From: CAZUHK01 sp964620345
GTDB lineage: Bacteria > Planctomycetota > Phycisphaerae > Phycisphaerales > Zrk34
Length of the DNA: 55,802 bases
Assembly (NCBI GenBank): GCA_964620345.1
Contig: CAZUHK010000003.1
Span: forward strand, 1 to 55,802
Direction: 5' to 3'
Shown: piece by piece, positions 1-9,084 of the stretch
How positions within the stretch are numbered: the first letter of the stretch is position 1
Layout of the letters: every line of letters begins with the position of its first letter
Notes under the pieces: generated by a model
Databases searched by the model: none
The model's input: only the letters and a program-made list of their open reading frames with translations
Told to the model about the DNA's origin: nothing
Made by a program: the position numbers and the translations under genes

Positions 1-302
1 CGCGGCACGGTTTATCTACCGGGAATCGACAACATCACTTGCCAACCGGTGGTACCTCATTGCTTCCAGGCGGATTAATCCGTCACTGCCGTCGGGTGAT
101 CCACGTTTGATGACTTTGATGACAGGAACAACGCATCGTCCTGGACCAGAATCAAACCGCCGCCACGGCAATCCATCCGACGCAATCCAGCGGCGAGCGA
201 CTTGCGCTCAACCTGCATTTCCATCGTCCGCCGCGGTGTCGTTGCACAATTTTTTCGAGGCACTAATCTGTCGGCCTGAACCGGATGGAACTCGGAGCGG
301 GC
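1..302. other. Upstream region without a confident gene
   Basis: I see no supported gene here. A 49-codon reading frame on the minus strand (75-224) starts at an ATG at 224 and ends at TAA 75-77, but it shows no recognisable domain and no convincing ribosome binding site. The segment is less GC-rich than the following gene, which fits a promoter and leader for the acetylesterase at 303. Confidence 0.4.
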
Positions 303-2641
303 ATGGCCGTTGCATTGAAACTGCCGCGAGTGTTTAGCGATCACATGGTCCTTGAGCGCGATGTACCGCTGCCGGTGTGGGGCGAGGCGGCGGCGGGGGC
401 GACGGTGAGCGTGTCGTTCAAGGGCCGATCGCATCGGACCCGGGCCGACGCCCGCGGGCGCTGGCGGGTGGCGCTGCCTCCGCAGCCGGCCGATCGCGAG
501 GCGGCCTCGCTGAGGATCGAGGCAACGGGCCACGGTGTTCGGCCGCAGTCGGTGACGATCGGCGATGTGCGGGTCGGGCAGGTGTGGTTGTGCTCGGGCC
601 AGAGCAACATGGCGATGCGGCTGCCGGCGGCCGCGGGCGGCGAGCGGGCGGCGGCCGAGGCCGACCTGCCTTTGATCCGTTCGTTGCGTGGGTGGAACGA
701 CGAATCGGATCCGCCCGGCTGGCGCGTCTGCACGCCGGAAACCGCGACCGATTTCGGGGCCGTGCCCTTCTTCTTCGCCCGGGCGCTGTGGCGCGATGAG
801 CAGGTGCCGGTGGGCCTGATCGAATCGGCGATGGGCGGCACGGGCATTGCCACCTGGACCCGCATCGGCGCCTACGACCAGCAGCGGCGGCTGAAGCATG
901 AGATCGTCGCCGGCTGGGATATCCTGCGGCGTCAGCTTCCCGACCGGCTGCCGGCCGAGCAATGGCGGGCCAAGCTCGACGAGGCCGGCGGGGACCACGA
1001 AAAGGCGATCGACCTGGTGCTCAATGCTCGCGGCCTGTGCCCGGGCACCAACTACGCCCGCGCCATCGAGCCGATCATCCCCTACGCCCTGGGCGGCGTG
1101 GCGTGGTACCAAGGCGAATCCAACGCCTGGGGCTTCGACGTGGCCGGCCAGTATGAAGCGAACCTCAAGCTCATGCTCGAAGACTGGCGCCGGCAGTGGG
1201 GCCGGCCCGACTTGCGGATGGTGATCGTGCAACTGCCCCACTACCCCGGCGCGTCCGGGGCCCTCGGGTCCCCCGGCCCCCGACCGCAGGAAATCAGCCC
1301 GTGGCACGTGGTCATCCNNNNNNNNNNGGCCGGCCCGACTTGCGGATGGTGATCGTGCAACTGCCCCACTACCCCGGCGCGCCCGGCGCCCCCGGTGCCC
1401 GGCCGCAGGAAATCAGCCCGTGGCACGTGGTCATCCAGGCCCAGCAGCGGGTCGCTCGCCAGTTGCCCCGCGCCTGGACGGTGGTCAGCATCGACCTGGG
1501 GATGAAAGGCGACATCCACCCGATCTACAAGGAACCGGTCGGCGAGCGGCTGGCGCGGGTGGTGCGTCGAAACGTGCTGGGGCGCGACGTGGTCGACCGG
1601 GGGCCGACGTTGGCCCAAGCCCAATGGCTGGGCGACCGGGTGCGTCTGCGGTTCGATCACACCCAGGGCGGGCTGGTCGCGGCCGGGGGGAAACTGGAGG
1701 GCTTTGCCGTGGCCGGGGCCGATCGCCGGTTCTTCTGGGCCCAGGCGACGATCGAAGGCGATGCGGTGATCTGCCGCAGCGACCAGGTGCCCGAGCCGGC
1801 CGCGGTGCGGTATGCGATGAGCGAGGGATCGAACTTCACGCTGTGCAACGGGGCGGGTTTTCCGGCCGAGCCGCTGGCCACGGATGACTGGCCGACGGAC
1901 CTTCACGCCGACCCGCCGCGGCGCACGCGCGCGGTGCGCGCGACGGCGGCGCCGGCGCTGGACGGCCGGGCCGATGCCGCCCCCTGGCAAGCCGCACCGG
2001 CCGCGACGGGTTTCACGATCCCGCACACGCTTCGCCGGGCCGAGCACGTCACCGAGGCGCGGTTGCTGTGGGATGAGGCGCATCTGTACGCCGCGCTGCG
2101 CTGCGAGCAGGACACGACGCGCCTGACCACCGGCGCCACCGGGCTGAACGACGAACGCATCTGGTGGGATGACAACGTACAGATCATGATCGACGCCGAC
2201 CGGGACCGGATGACGTATCACCGGCTGGTGGTCAGCGCCGCGGGAGCGGTCGCCTTCGGCCGGGCGGTGAACAACCTTCGGACCGACAGCCCGTTTCATT
2301 GCGGGCATCTGCTGCACCTGGACCGGGAGTTGGTGCTGCTGGACCGCTGCCGCTGCGAGGTGGCGGTGGCCCGCGATGCTCAGGCCTGGAGCGCGACGGT
2401 GGCGATCCCGTGGGCCGCGCTGGGGCTGGACACACCGCCGGGGCCGGGCGCGGTGATGGGCGTGCAGTTCACCCGCACGGTTGGGGCCGAGGATGAACGC
2501 AGCGAATGGACCGCCACCGGCCGCGACCGCAACACCGGCGCCATGCCGCCGTATGCCATGGCCCACGGCTGCGTGCAGCACCACGCGGTCAGCCGCTTCG
2601 GTACGCTGACGCTTGAACCGGCCGCCGATTTTTCATCCTGA
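303..2641 (+). CDS. Sialate O-acetylesterase-type SGNH hydrolase with C-terminal CBM9-like domain (split by an assembly gap)
   Basis: This esterase likely removes acetyl groups from sialic acid or other acetylated glycans. The N-terminus begins with the family-typical LPRVFSDHMVL stretch. The nucleophile motif is CSGQSNM (Ser near residue 101), and the distal catalytic motif is GDIHPIYKEPVGERLA, which carries the His. After the esterase come about 230 residues resembling the CBM9-like fold, with the motifs LLWDEAHLYAALRC and WWDDNVQIMIDAD. Ten Ns at 1318-1327 interrupt the gene, and the sequence on both sides is duplicated. Deleting 1200-1327 restores one continuous frame of 736 residues. I prefer the ATG at 303 because GGAG (294-297) lies five bases upstream. 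An ATG at 285 is in frame but has no such site. No signal peptide is evident. The next gene starts 11 bases after the stop, so the two are probably co-transcribed. Confidence 0.85.
1200..1317 (+). repeat. Left copy of contig-end duplication flanking the gap
   Basis: These 118 bases repeat, nearly unchanged, after the gap at 1328-1436. They encode the same part of the esterase (GRPDLRMVIVQLPHYPG ... PQEISPWHVVI). The two copies differ only in a Gly/Pro-rich stretch, where this copy is nine bases longer. I read this as two contig ends that overlap but were scaffolded without merging. Confidence 0.85.
1318..1327. other. Assembly gap (10 N)
   Basis: Ten Ns form a placeholder gap. Because the flanks duplicate each other, the true gap size is probably negative (an overlap), so the apparent frame change across it is artificial. 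Confidence 0.99.
1328..1436 (+). repeat. Right copy of contig-end duplication flanking the gap
   Basis: These 109 bases match 1200-1317 except in the GC-rich segment, where they are nine bases (three codons) shorter. Both copies begin at a codon start of the same gene, so keeping only this copy gives an intact gene. Confidence 0.85.
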
Positions 2642-2652
2642 TAGGACCTTCC

Positions 2653-4644
2653 ATGAACACGTCGATTGAAACCGTGCCCCTTCGTTTTATTCGCGCCACG
2701 CCACAGCGCGGGGCACAGGTGACCCACGGCACCGACACGATCCAGATGGCCTGGCCCGCGGCGGCGGATTGCTCGGTGCGCCTCACGCCCAACCCCGAGG
2801 GCGACGTGATCCTGGCCGACCAACACCACGCCCGGCTCACGCTCCATGTGCATCTTCGGGCCGACGGCCCGGTGACGCTGCGTGCCCGGCTTCGCGGCAC
2901 CGGTTGGCTGGCCAGCCATACCGAGCTGTGGTCCGATCACACGCTGAGCGACGGCGAGAACCGCATCGACCTGGACACGCGGGCGCTGCGCATCTGTCAC
3001 CAGCGTGGCCCGGCGGATTACCTGCTGCTGGAGTGGCGCGATCAGCCGGCCGGCGAGCTGCGCCTGGCGGGCATGGCGGTCGAGGCGCAGAGCGGCGCCG
3101 AGTATTTCGCGCCGCGGGTGGATCGGTTCGGTCAGTATCGCCACGGGGACTGGCCGGGCAAGGTCCACGATGAGGCCGAGCTTGCCGCCGACGCCCAGGC
3201 CCCGCTGCCGGCGCCGATGGCCGGGCGCGACCGGTTCGGCGGCTGGGCGGAGGGGCCCAGGCACGAGGCGACCGGATTTTTCCGCACCGAACAGGCCGAC
3301 GATGCGTGGTGGCTGATCACGCCCGATGGCACGCGGTTCCGCAGCTTCGGGCCGTGCTGCGTCAGCGCCGGCACCCTGCGTTGCCGGACCGAAGATCGGC
3401 AGGAGTTATTCGAATGGCTGCCGCCGCGCGAGGGGCTGATGCTCGACGCCTGGCAAGGCGCCCGGCCGGGCAAGCGGAGCGAAGTGGAGATGTATCCGCT
3501 TGATTCCTTCGGTGGGGATCCGAACAGCTCGGTGGTGAACCTGTACATGGCCAACCTGCTGCGTAAGTGGGGCGAGCGTTGGCACGAGCGGTGGAGCGAA
3601 GCGGCGGTGGCGCGGCTGAAGCACTGGGGGATGAACACCCTGGCCTGCTGGTCGGACCTGCACCTGGCCGAGACCGGCTGCATGCCCTACTGCTTCTCGG
3701 CCGAGCGCGTGTGCGAGCACGACTTCGGCGACCTGGCGGCCGGGGCCGACGCGGGCCTGTTCCCGCTGAAGCATCTGCCCGATGTGTTCCACCCCGCCTT
3801 CGAATCGCGTGCGCGCGGCTGGTTCGAGGAACTGGCGCGGTTCCGTGACGATCCATGGCTGCTGGGCTATTTTTTCAAGAATGAAGAGCCGTGGCTGGCG
3901 TGGCACTCGCCTTTCGCCCTGCCGTTGCACTGGCAAAGCCGCAGGAAATTCATCGATGAGCTGCGCGACCACTACGGCACGATCCAGAAGCTCAACGCCG
4001 CGTGGAACACCGGGTTTGTCGGCTTCGAGCCGCTGGCGCAGCGACAGATGGCGGCCAACCCGCCGGGGCTCAGCGAGGAGGGCGAGCGGATGTGCGACGA
4101 TTTTATCCGCCGCTTCGTGTCGCGCTACTACGAGGTGGCGCGGCGGGAGATGCGCCAGGCCGATCCGAATCACCTGTTCCTCGGCTGCCGCTACCTTGCC
4201 CTGCCGCCGCGGCCGTGCATCCTCGAGGGCGCCGCGCCGCACATGGATGTGGTCAGCATCAACTGGTACCTGTGGCACAAGCAGCAGCCGGAGGACGCCG
4301 CGGACTTCCTCGGGCGGTGGCACGAGATGTGCGGCGGCAAGCCGCTGGCCATCACCGAGTATTCGTTCACCGCGACCGATGCGCGCATGCTCGCCTGTCA
4401 CCTGTCGCACTTCACCCAGGCCGAACGCGCGGCCACGGCCGAGCGATTCACCAAAAGCTGCCTCGCCCTGCCGTTCCTCGTGGGCATGCACTGGTTTCAA
4501 TATGTCGACCAGCCGCTGCTGGGCCGGGCACTGGGCGACGGGGAGCGCGCTAATTTCGGCCTGGTTGATGGCTGCGACCGGATTCATCCGGAGATGGCGG
4601 AAGTCACCCGCCGCTGCGGCGGGGTGCTTTATCCCCGGCCGTGA
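2653..4644 (+). CDS. Clan GH-A glycoside hydrolase (GH50/GH42-like)
   Basis: A 663-residue protein that probably cleaves a beta-linked polysaccharide or oligosaccharide. The first ~190 residues look like a beta-sandwich accessory domain. A catalytic barrel follows, opening with a GFFRTEQADDAWWLITPDG stretch typical of GH50-like agarases and relatives. The motif LLGYFFKNEEPW supplies the Asn-Glu pair (N410-E411, probable acid/base), and KPLAITEYSF supplies E569, the probable nucleophile. HMDVVSINWY is the strand before it. No signal peptide is visible, so the enzyme may act in the cytoplasm or be exported another way. AGGA at 2643-2646 precedes the ATG, and the gene lies 11 bases after the acetylesterase, suggesting joint degradation of one acetylated glycan. 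The exact family (GH50, GH42 or an unassigned relative) and the substrate cannot be settled by eye. Confidence 0.75.
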   Translation: MNTSIETVPLRFIRATPQRGAQVTHGTDTIQMAWPAAADCSVRLTPNPEGDVILADQHHARLTLHVHLRADGPVTLRARLRGTGWLASHTELWSDHTLSDGENRIDLDTRALRICHQRGPADYLLLEWRDQPAGELRLAGMAVEAQSGAEYFAPRVDRFGQYRHGDWPGKVHDEAELAADAQAPLPAPMAGRDRFGGWAEGPRHEATGFFRTEQADDAWWLITPDGTRFRSFGPCCVSAGTLRCRTEDRQELFEWLPPREGLMLDAWQGARPGKRSEVEMYPLDSFGGDPNSSVVNLYMANLLRKWGERWHERWSEAAVARLKHWGMNTLACWSDLHLAETGCMPYCFSAERVCEHDFGDLAAGADAGLFPLKHLPDVFHPAFESRARGWFEELARFRDDPWLLGYFFKNEEPWLAWHSPFALPLHWQSRRKFIDELRDHYGTIQKLNAAWNTGFVGFEPLAQRQMAANPPGLSEEGERMCDDFIRRFVSRYYEVARREMRQADPNHLFLGCRYLALPPRPCILEGAAPHMDVVSINWYLWHKQQPEDAADFLGRWHEMCGGKPLAITEYSFTATDARMLACHLSHFTQAERAATAERFTKSCLALPFLVGMHWFQYVDQPLLGRALGDGERANFGLVDGCDRIHPEMAEVTRRCGGVLYPRP

Positions 4645-4650
4645 GGTTCG

Positions 4651-5040
4651 TCACGGGCTCGTCCATCGCCGATGCTCGCTGGGCGTGCAGCGGCGCAGGC
4701 GGCGGAAGACGCGGTTGAAATTGGACAGGTTCTAGAGCATCTTTCGGCGACCCGTAGTGGGTGCCTCACCTGGTCCCGAAGGGCGAGGTGTGATGGCGTC
4801 CGCACCGGCTCACACCTTGCCGCTGAAGCGGACAAGGTGTGGCACCCGACAGACGCGACGCAACGCTGCAACCTGCTCTAAGGTTCCGCGACCGCACCGC
4901 CGTCGGCTGCGGCCCGCTGGCCAGGCGGCGCGTCTGGCGCGCCGCGGCGAGGCGACCGAGCACCTCGATCAACCCGGTGACCCGCCGATGCCCGCTCGCC
5001 GATTCCAGCGCCCGCAGGCACGGTTTCCAGCTCAGCACGC
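4651..5040 (-). pseudogene. Decayed AraC-family regulator interrupted by a 146-bp repeat
   Basis: On the minus strand, 4651-4731 encodes NLSNFNRVFRRLRRCTPSE and then a stop. This is a near-perfect end of the second helix-turn-helix of AraC/XylS regulators, normally found as NLSNFNR-F-R-TP-EYR. Beyond the repeat at 4734-4879, about 5040-4880 can be read as ALESASGHRRVTGLIEVLGR plus a few residues, which resembles the linker between sensor and DNA-binding domains in sugar-responsive AraC proteins. Roughly 75 residues of helix-turn-helix core, the cupin sensor and the start codon are missing. The gene is therefore a relic. It sits between a glycosidase and a dioxygenase, where a sugar-sensing regulator would be expected. 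The C-terminal fragment is convincing; the linker assignment is weaker. Confidence 0.6.
4734..4879 (-). repeat. 146-bp interspersed repeat, copy 1 (inverted relative to copy 2)
   Basis: The reverse complement of this segment matches 49489-49634 over the full 146 bases, with about 11 mismatches counted by eye and no gaps. The ends are AGAGCA and TGCTCT, a 6-bp terminal inverted repeat that extends to 7 bp with flanking TA on each side (4733-4880). Inside are two hairpins built on CACACCTTG / CAAGGTGTG. The second hairpin is eroded in this copy (CACACCTCG against CCAGGTGAG). There is no coding capacity. It resembles a non-autonomous miniature element or a large REP-like palindrome, and it lies inside a decayed AraC gene. 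Confidence 0.85.
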
Positions 5041-5181
5041 ATATCCGGCTCCCGCTGTTGCCCAAAATTGATCGAGGACGACATAATTGTATCATTTGGC
5101 GCACAGATCGGCGCGGCGATCGCGTCTGACCGAGATGAAAATAAAGTGCAGCACCGACCCACCTCAAGCGAAGGAAACCCC

Positions 5182-6009
5182 ATGCCCACCGAACAGACCG
5201 TGGATATCGATTCGCCCTACGCGTTGAACGAAGAGCAGATTCGCCGGTTCCGTGAAGACGGGTTCATCAAGCTCAAGGATGTGCTCCGGCCTGAGACGAT
5301 CGCGCACTACGAGCCGCACCTGACGCGCGTCACGCTCGAAGCCGGCGGCAAGAACCTCAAGCCGATGCAGGAGCGCGACACTTACAGCAAGGCGTTCATC
5401 CAGGTCAGCAACGTCTGGGAGATGGACGCCCGATGCCGCGAGCTTTCGTTCAGCCGGCGACTGGCGCGAATCGCCACGGAACTGCTGGGCACGGTCGGCG
5501 TGCGGATGTGGCACGACCAGTGCTTATACAAGGAACCGGCCGGCGGGTTCACGCCGTGGCATGTGGATCAGCAGTACTGGCCGATGGCGAGCGGTCAGAC
5601 CGTGACCGCGTGGATGCCCCTCCAGAAGACGCCGATCGAGATGGGGCCGCTATGCTTTGGCAAGGGCAGCCACCTGAAGAACATCGGCCGCGACCTCGAG
5701 ATCAGCGACGAATCCGAGCAACGCATCCGTCAGATGATCAAGAACGAAGGCGTGGTCGAGGTGTATGAGCCGTACGACCTGGGCGAGGTGAGTTTTCACT
5801 ACGGCTGGACGCTGCACCGGGCCGGCCCGAACACCACCGATCAGCCGCGCAAGGTGCACACGGTGATCTACATGGATCGGGACATGGTGCTGGTCGAGCC
5901 GAAGAACCAAAACCAGCGCAACGACTGGGCCACGTGGACCCCCGGCACGAAGCTGGGCGAGGTGATGGCCGATCCGAAAAACCCGGTGCTGTACGAGCGG
6001 GAGGCCTGA
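5182..6009 (+). CDS. Phytanoyl-CoA dioxygenase (PhyH) family protein
   Basis: A 275-residue Fe(II)/2-oxoglutarate-dependent oxygenase of the PhyH family, predicted to hydroxylate a small organic substrate in the cytoplasm. The facial triad is visible as H127-V-D129 in FTPWHVDQQYW and H212 in YGWTLHRAGPN. R223, eleven residues after the distal His, fits the 2-oxoglutarate carboxylate ligand. The N-terminus LNEEQIRRFREDGFIKLKD is characteristic of the family. I chose the ATG at 5182 because AAGGAA (5171-5176) lies five bases upstream; an in-frame upstream extension to 5068 reads into non-coding sequence. The gene stands alone between the AraC relic and a convergent glycosidase. Planctomycete genomes carry many PhyH paralogues, so the substrate cannot be inferred. 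Confidence 0.85.
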   Translation: MPTEQTVDIDSPYALNEEQIRRFREDGFIKLKDVLRPETIAHYEPHLTRVTLEAGGKNLKPMQERDTYSKAFIQVSNVWEMDARCRELSFSRRLARIATELLGTVGVRMWHDQCLYKEPAGGFTPWHVDQQYWPMASGQTVTAWMPLQKTPIEMGPLCFGKGSHLKNIGRDLEISDESEQRIRQMIKNEGVVEVYEPYDLGEVSFHYGWTLHRAGPNTTDQPRKVHTVIYMDRDMVLVEPKNQNQRNDWATWTPGTKLGEVMADPKNPVLYEREA

Positions 6010-6036
6010 GCATGCCGCGCAGAGGCGGCGCCGGGT

Positions 6037-7959
6037 TTAATCGAAGCCGTAGCCGCCTTCTTCGGTGAGTTCGAAGGCAACCGCATCGCCTTGGCGCTTG
6101 CCGGTGATGGTCTTGCCGGAGATCACGTGCGTCAGCTTGTCGGCCGGCGCCTCGGGGACGGTCACCGTCTGTGGCGCGGCTTTGGGGCTGACCACGACAA
6201 ACTCGTCGAGTCGACTCACGCCGTCGGCCAGGCCCGTTGCGTGTCGCACGCCGCGCTCGCGCACGGTGCGACAAATCCACCGGTTCATGGGATCGGCCGC
6301 GAACGCCTTGTAATCCGCCATCGATCGCCCGACGTCGTTCGCCGGGTTGAGCATCACCCAGCCCGAGGCCAGGTCGTGCGCCCAGGCCGACCGCCACATC
6401 AATCGGCGCGGGCCCAGGTGGGCCAGCCGCTGCATGAACCGGTTGCCCGAGTGCTCGCCGTGGCTGCGGGCGTCGACGGAGAACAGATTCATCGGCATAT
6501 CCAGCGAGATGCCCTCGGCCCACTGGAAGAAGTCGTCGCTGAGCGTGCGGCCCAATCGCATCACGCGCTGGTAGAACTGCATCGCCCGGGCGTTGGTCTC
6601 GCCGGGGAAGCGCAGGTACGGCTTGTCGCCGAAGTCCGGGGGGATCGGCTGGTAGCCCGAATCCCAGAACAGCCCGTCGATGCCCAGCGAGCAGACGTAA
6701 TACTCGATCCATCGGAAGATGTAATCCTGGAAGTCCGGGTCGGCGGGGTTGATGATGTCGAGGTTGACGCCCGCATCGGGCCGCGTGCGCAGCCGGACGG
6801 GCCGACCATCCACACCGCGTACCGCCCATTGATCCTGGTAGCCCAGCGTGTCGGGACGGTGGCCGTGCCGACTGAACCAGGCGTAGCTGTGGGCGCGGGC
6901 ATCATGAATGGCCTGCATCAGCCGGCGCATCGGCTGCTCGCCCCCGGCGGTGAAACAGGGGGCATAGCTTCCCGGATCGATATCGTTGCCCGACGGCGGC
7001 ACATCGTGAACCATCAGCCCGAAGCCATTGACGCCGCACTCGCCGGACAGCACCTTAACCGCCTCGGCGGCGCCGTCGAAGTCCACATCCACAGCCCAGG
7101 CCGGGTGAAGCCAGAACCAGACAGAGTGCCACGCCCAGTCCGGCGGCTCTTGGTACTGATCGAACTGCCGGGCGAGCATCTGGTCGGCGGCGTCCAGCCC
7201 CTGGCCCCAGAACAGCGAGACCGCGGGGGTGAACACTTCATCCTCCACCGGCAGGGCTTTGTGGTAACCAAAGCGGTAGGCGATGTGGTGTTCGTCGAAG
7301 CAGATGCGCCCGGTGGTCGCCGGGCGGCGGACGAGCATCCAGACCCACTTCTGGGTCTCCGGGTCGTAGTAGAGCGCGCCGTTGGCCGAGAGTTGACCGG
7401 GGAACTCCGAGCGGAACGGCGTCTGAAGCCAGGGCACGATTTCGGCGACGGGGCCGTCTTCTAAACTGACATGCTCGCGCGGGCCGGTGCCCCCGATGGC
7501 CAGGGCGCGCATGCGGGTGTTGGGCCCGAACCAGCGCATCGGCGCCCCCAGCACCGTCAGGGTCTCCAGACGCACCGCCGCCTCGATCGCACGCCGCCAG
7601 ATGTAGTCGATGCCCGACTCGGCCGGCTGGTTCGGCACGCGGGTCAACTCATAGCGGATGTGTACCGAGTTCGCCGGACCCGGACGCAGGTGATTGCCCC
7701 CGCGGCTGATCACGCGCCGAACGCTCAAACTCGCCGCGGCGCCATAGCCCGACTCGATCGTCCCGCTCAGTTGGGCGATGTGCTCACCGGTCGATTCGTT
7801 GTGGCCCACCAGGCGCGTGGGCAGATCGACATCGTTGAAGCGCAATTCCACGCCGGGCTCGCAGGCAATCAGCGGGATCGACGTTTCCGGATCGGCCAGC
7901 GACCGCAACTGGCCGGTCTGTGGGTCCACCTCGATGGACAAGGAAAACGGCTTGCTCAT
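6037..7959 (-). CDS. Putative TIM-barrel glycosidase (GH36/GH31-like)
   Basis: A 640-residue protein. Roughly the first 260 residues are beta-rich, followed by an alpha/beta barrel and a short beta tail at the C-terminus, a layout seen in alpha-galactosidase-like hydrolases. The segment SLGIDGLFWDSGYQP carries D428 and D433 on what looks like a catalytic strand. FQWAEGISLDMP and LMWRSAWAHDLASGW are further candidate active-site loops. No signal peptide is visible. AGGAG lies about ten bases upstream of the ATG at 7959. The gene lies 72 bases downstream of the propeller gene on the same strand and is convergent with the PhyH gene. It could be the last gene of the long minus-strand operon or a separate unit. 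The family is assigned from overall layout only; an unclassified glycosidase is equally possible. Confidence 0.6.
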   Translation of the reverse strand: MSKPFSLSIEVDPQTGQLRSLADPETSIPLIACEPGVELRFNDVDLPTRLVGHNESTGEHIAQLSGTIESGYGAAASLSVRRVISRGGNHLRPGPANSVHIRYELTRVPNQPAESGIDYIWRRAIEAAVRLETLTVLGAPMRWFGPNTRMRALAIGGTGPREHVSLEDGPVAEIVPWLQTPFRSEFPGQLSANGALYYDPETQKWVWMLVRRPATTGRICFDEHHIAYRFGYHKALPVEDEVFTPAVSLFWGQGLDAADQMLARQFDQYQEPPDWAWHSVWFWLHPAWAVDVDFDGAAEAVKVLSGECGVNGFGLMVHDVPPSGNDIDPGSYAPCFTAGGEQPMRRLMQAIHDARAHSYAWFSRHGHRPDTLGYQDQWAVRGVDGRPVRLRTRPDAGVNLDIINPADPDFQDYIFRWIEYYVCSLGIDGLFWDSGYQPIPPDFGDKPYLRFPGETNARAMQFYQRVMRLGRTLSDDFFQWAEGISLDMPMNLFSVDARSHGEHSGNRFMQRLAHLGPRRLMWRSAWAHDLASGWVMLNPANDVGRSMADYKAFAADPMNRWICRTVRERGVRHATGLADGVSRLDEFVVVSPKAAPQTVTVPEAPADKLTHVISGKTITGKRQGDAVAFELTEEGGYGFD

Positions 7960-8031
7960 GTCGGCACCAACTCCTGCGACTTAACACGACCGGCAGGCGC
8001 AGTACCGCCCACCAGTTGAAAGGAAAAGGTC

Positions 8032-9054
8032 TTACTGCTTCGAGGGCAGCACGTGCAACCCGTCGAGCACGCCGCCGGCCCAGATCGCGCCATCCGGCCC
8101 CTGGGTCAGGCAACTGATCGGCAGCGGACCCTTCAACACCGTGACCCACTTGCCGTCCTTGTGGTAGCGCAAGCCGCCCACGGCCTGCGTGCTGATCCAG
8201 ACCCGACCATCACTTGTGGTTTCCAGCAGGTTCACGCCGCCTTCGTCGCGCAACTGGTTTTCCCACTTCTTGCCGTCGTAACGGAACAGACCGGTCTGAC
8301 TGGTGGCCACCCAGATCGTCCCGCCCCGGTTTTCGCGGATGGAAAAGGGGTAGATCTCTTCCTTGCGCAGATGATCGTGGAACTGCTGGCCGTCATACAT
8401 CGTCACGCCCGAGCCCCAAAGTCCGAACCATGCGCGGTTCTGGGAATCGACGAACAATGTCGTGACGTTCAACCCCTCCAGCAGGTGCTTGAATTCCTTG
8501 TCGCCCTGCTTCGGATCGAACAGCCCCACACCGTCGCCGTCGAACACCACCCACACCCGCCCGTCATGCGTGCGAACCACATCCACGGCGCTGCGCCCTT
8601 GCAGCGACTCGATCGGCTGCCATTGGCCATCGGCGAACTGCATCACGGTGGAATTGCGAGCGTCGAACCCACCTTTCCGCGTCAACGCCCAGAGGTGGTC
8701 GTCGTCGAACTGGATGATCGGCGTGACCAGGTACTGCTGCAGCTCGTGCTTCTTCTGGTCGTCGGTGATTCGGAACACGCCCTGGTTGGTGCCCACGATC
8801 AGTTGGCCGTTGTCCCGCAACACCGAGTAGGTCTGCTGGTCGATGATCGGTTCGCTGACCTTGCCGTCGGTCACGGTCACCAGGCCCTTGAACGTGCCGA
8901 TCCACATCGTGCCCCGGTCGGCGGGCTTGATGAGTTGGATTTCGTTGCTCGGCAGGCCATCCTCGGCGTCCAGGTGCCGCCACTCGTCCGCCGCTGCAAC
9001 GCCGGTGCCGGCCAGCATCGCCACGATCCACAGAATGTTCAGAAGCTTGCTCAT
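8032..9054 (-). CDS. Secreted seven-bladed beta-propeller protein (two-component-regulator-propeller type)
   Basis: A 340-residue protein with an N-terminal signal peptide (LLNILWIVAMLAGTGVAAAD). It then carries seven repeats of the form DG-x-x-W-(I/V)-x-T-x-x-G, for example DRGTMWIGTFKG, HDGRVWVVFDGDG, SQNRAWFGLWGSG, RGGTIWVATSQTG and PDGAIWAGGVLDG. The opening EWRHLDAEDGLPSNEI matches the typical start of regulator-propeller sensors. Here no kinase or DNA-binding domain follows, so it is a stand-alone periplasmic or extracellular propeller, probably used for ligand or protein binding. It lies 30 bases after the terpenoid-cyclase-fold gene and is the last or next-to-last member of the moxR operon. 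Confidence 0.8.
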   Translation of the reverse strand: MSKLLNILWIVAMLAGTGVAAADEWRHLDAEDGLPSNEIQLIKPADRGTMWIGTFKGLVTVTDGKVSEPIIDQQTYSVLRDNGQLIVGTNQGVFRITDDQKKHELQQYLVTPIIQFDDDHLWALTRKGGFDARNSTVMQFADGQWQPIESLQGRSAVDVVRTHDGRVWVVFDGDGVGLFDPKQGDKEFKHLLEGLNVTTLFVDSQNRAWFGLWGSGVTMYDGQQFHDHLRKEEIYPFSIRENRGGTIWVATSQTGLFRYDGKKWENQLRDEGGVNLLETTSDGRVWISTQAVGGLRYHKDGKWVTVLKGPLPISCLTQGPDGAIWAGGVLDGLHVLPSKQ

Positions 9055-9084
9055 GGCAGTCGTCCTCTCGGTCAGGTGGGGAAT

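Noticed and set aside
75..224. A 49-codon minus-strand frame starting at ATG 224
   Set aside because: No recognisable domain, no convincing ribosome binding site, and short. It could be a chance frame in the leader of the esterase gene.
1196..1327. Apparent frameshift and second gene start in the esterase
   Set aside because: It is explained by the placeholder gap and duplicated contig ends. Both copies begin on a codon of the same frame.
4757..5071. A 104-codon frame across repeat copy 1
   Set aside because: Most of it is a translation of the 146-bp repeat and the decayed regulator. Repeat copy 2 gives a similar but broken product on the other strand, so it is not a conserved protein.
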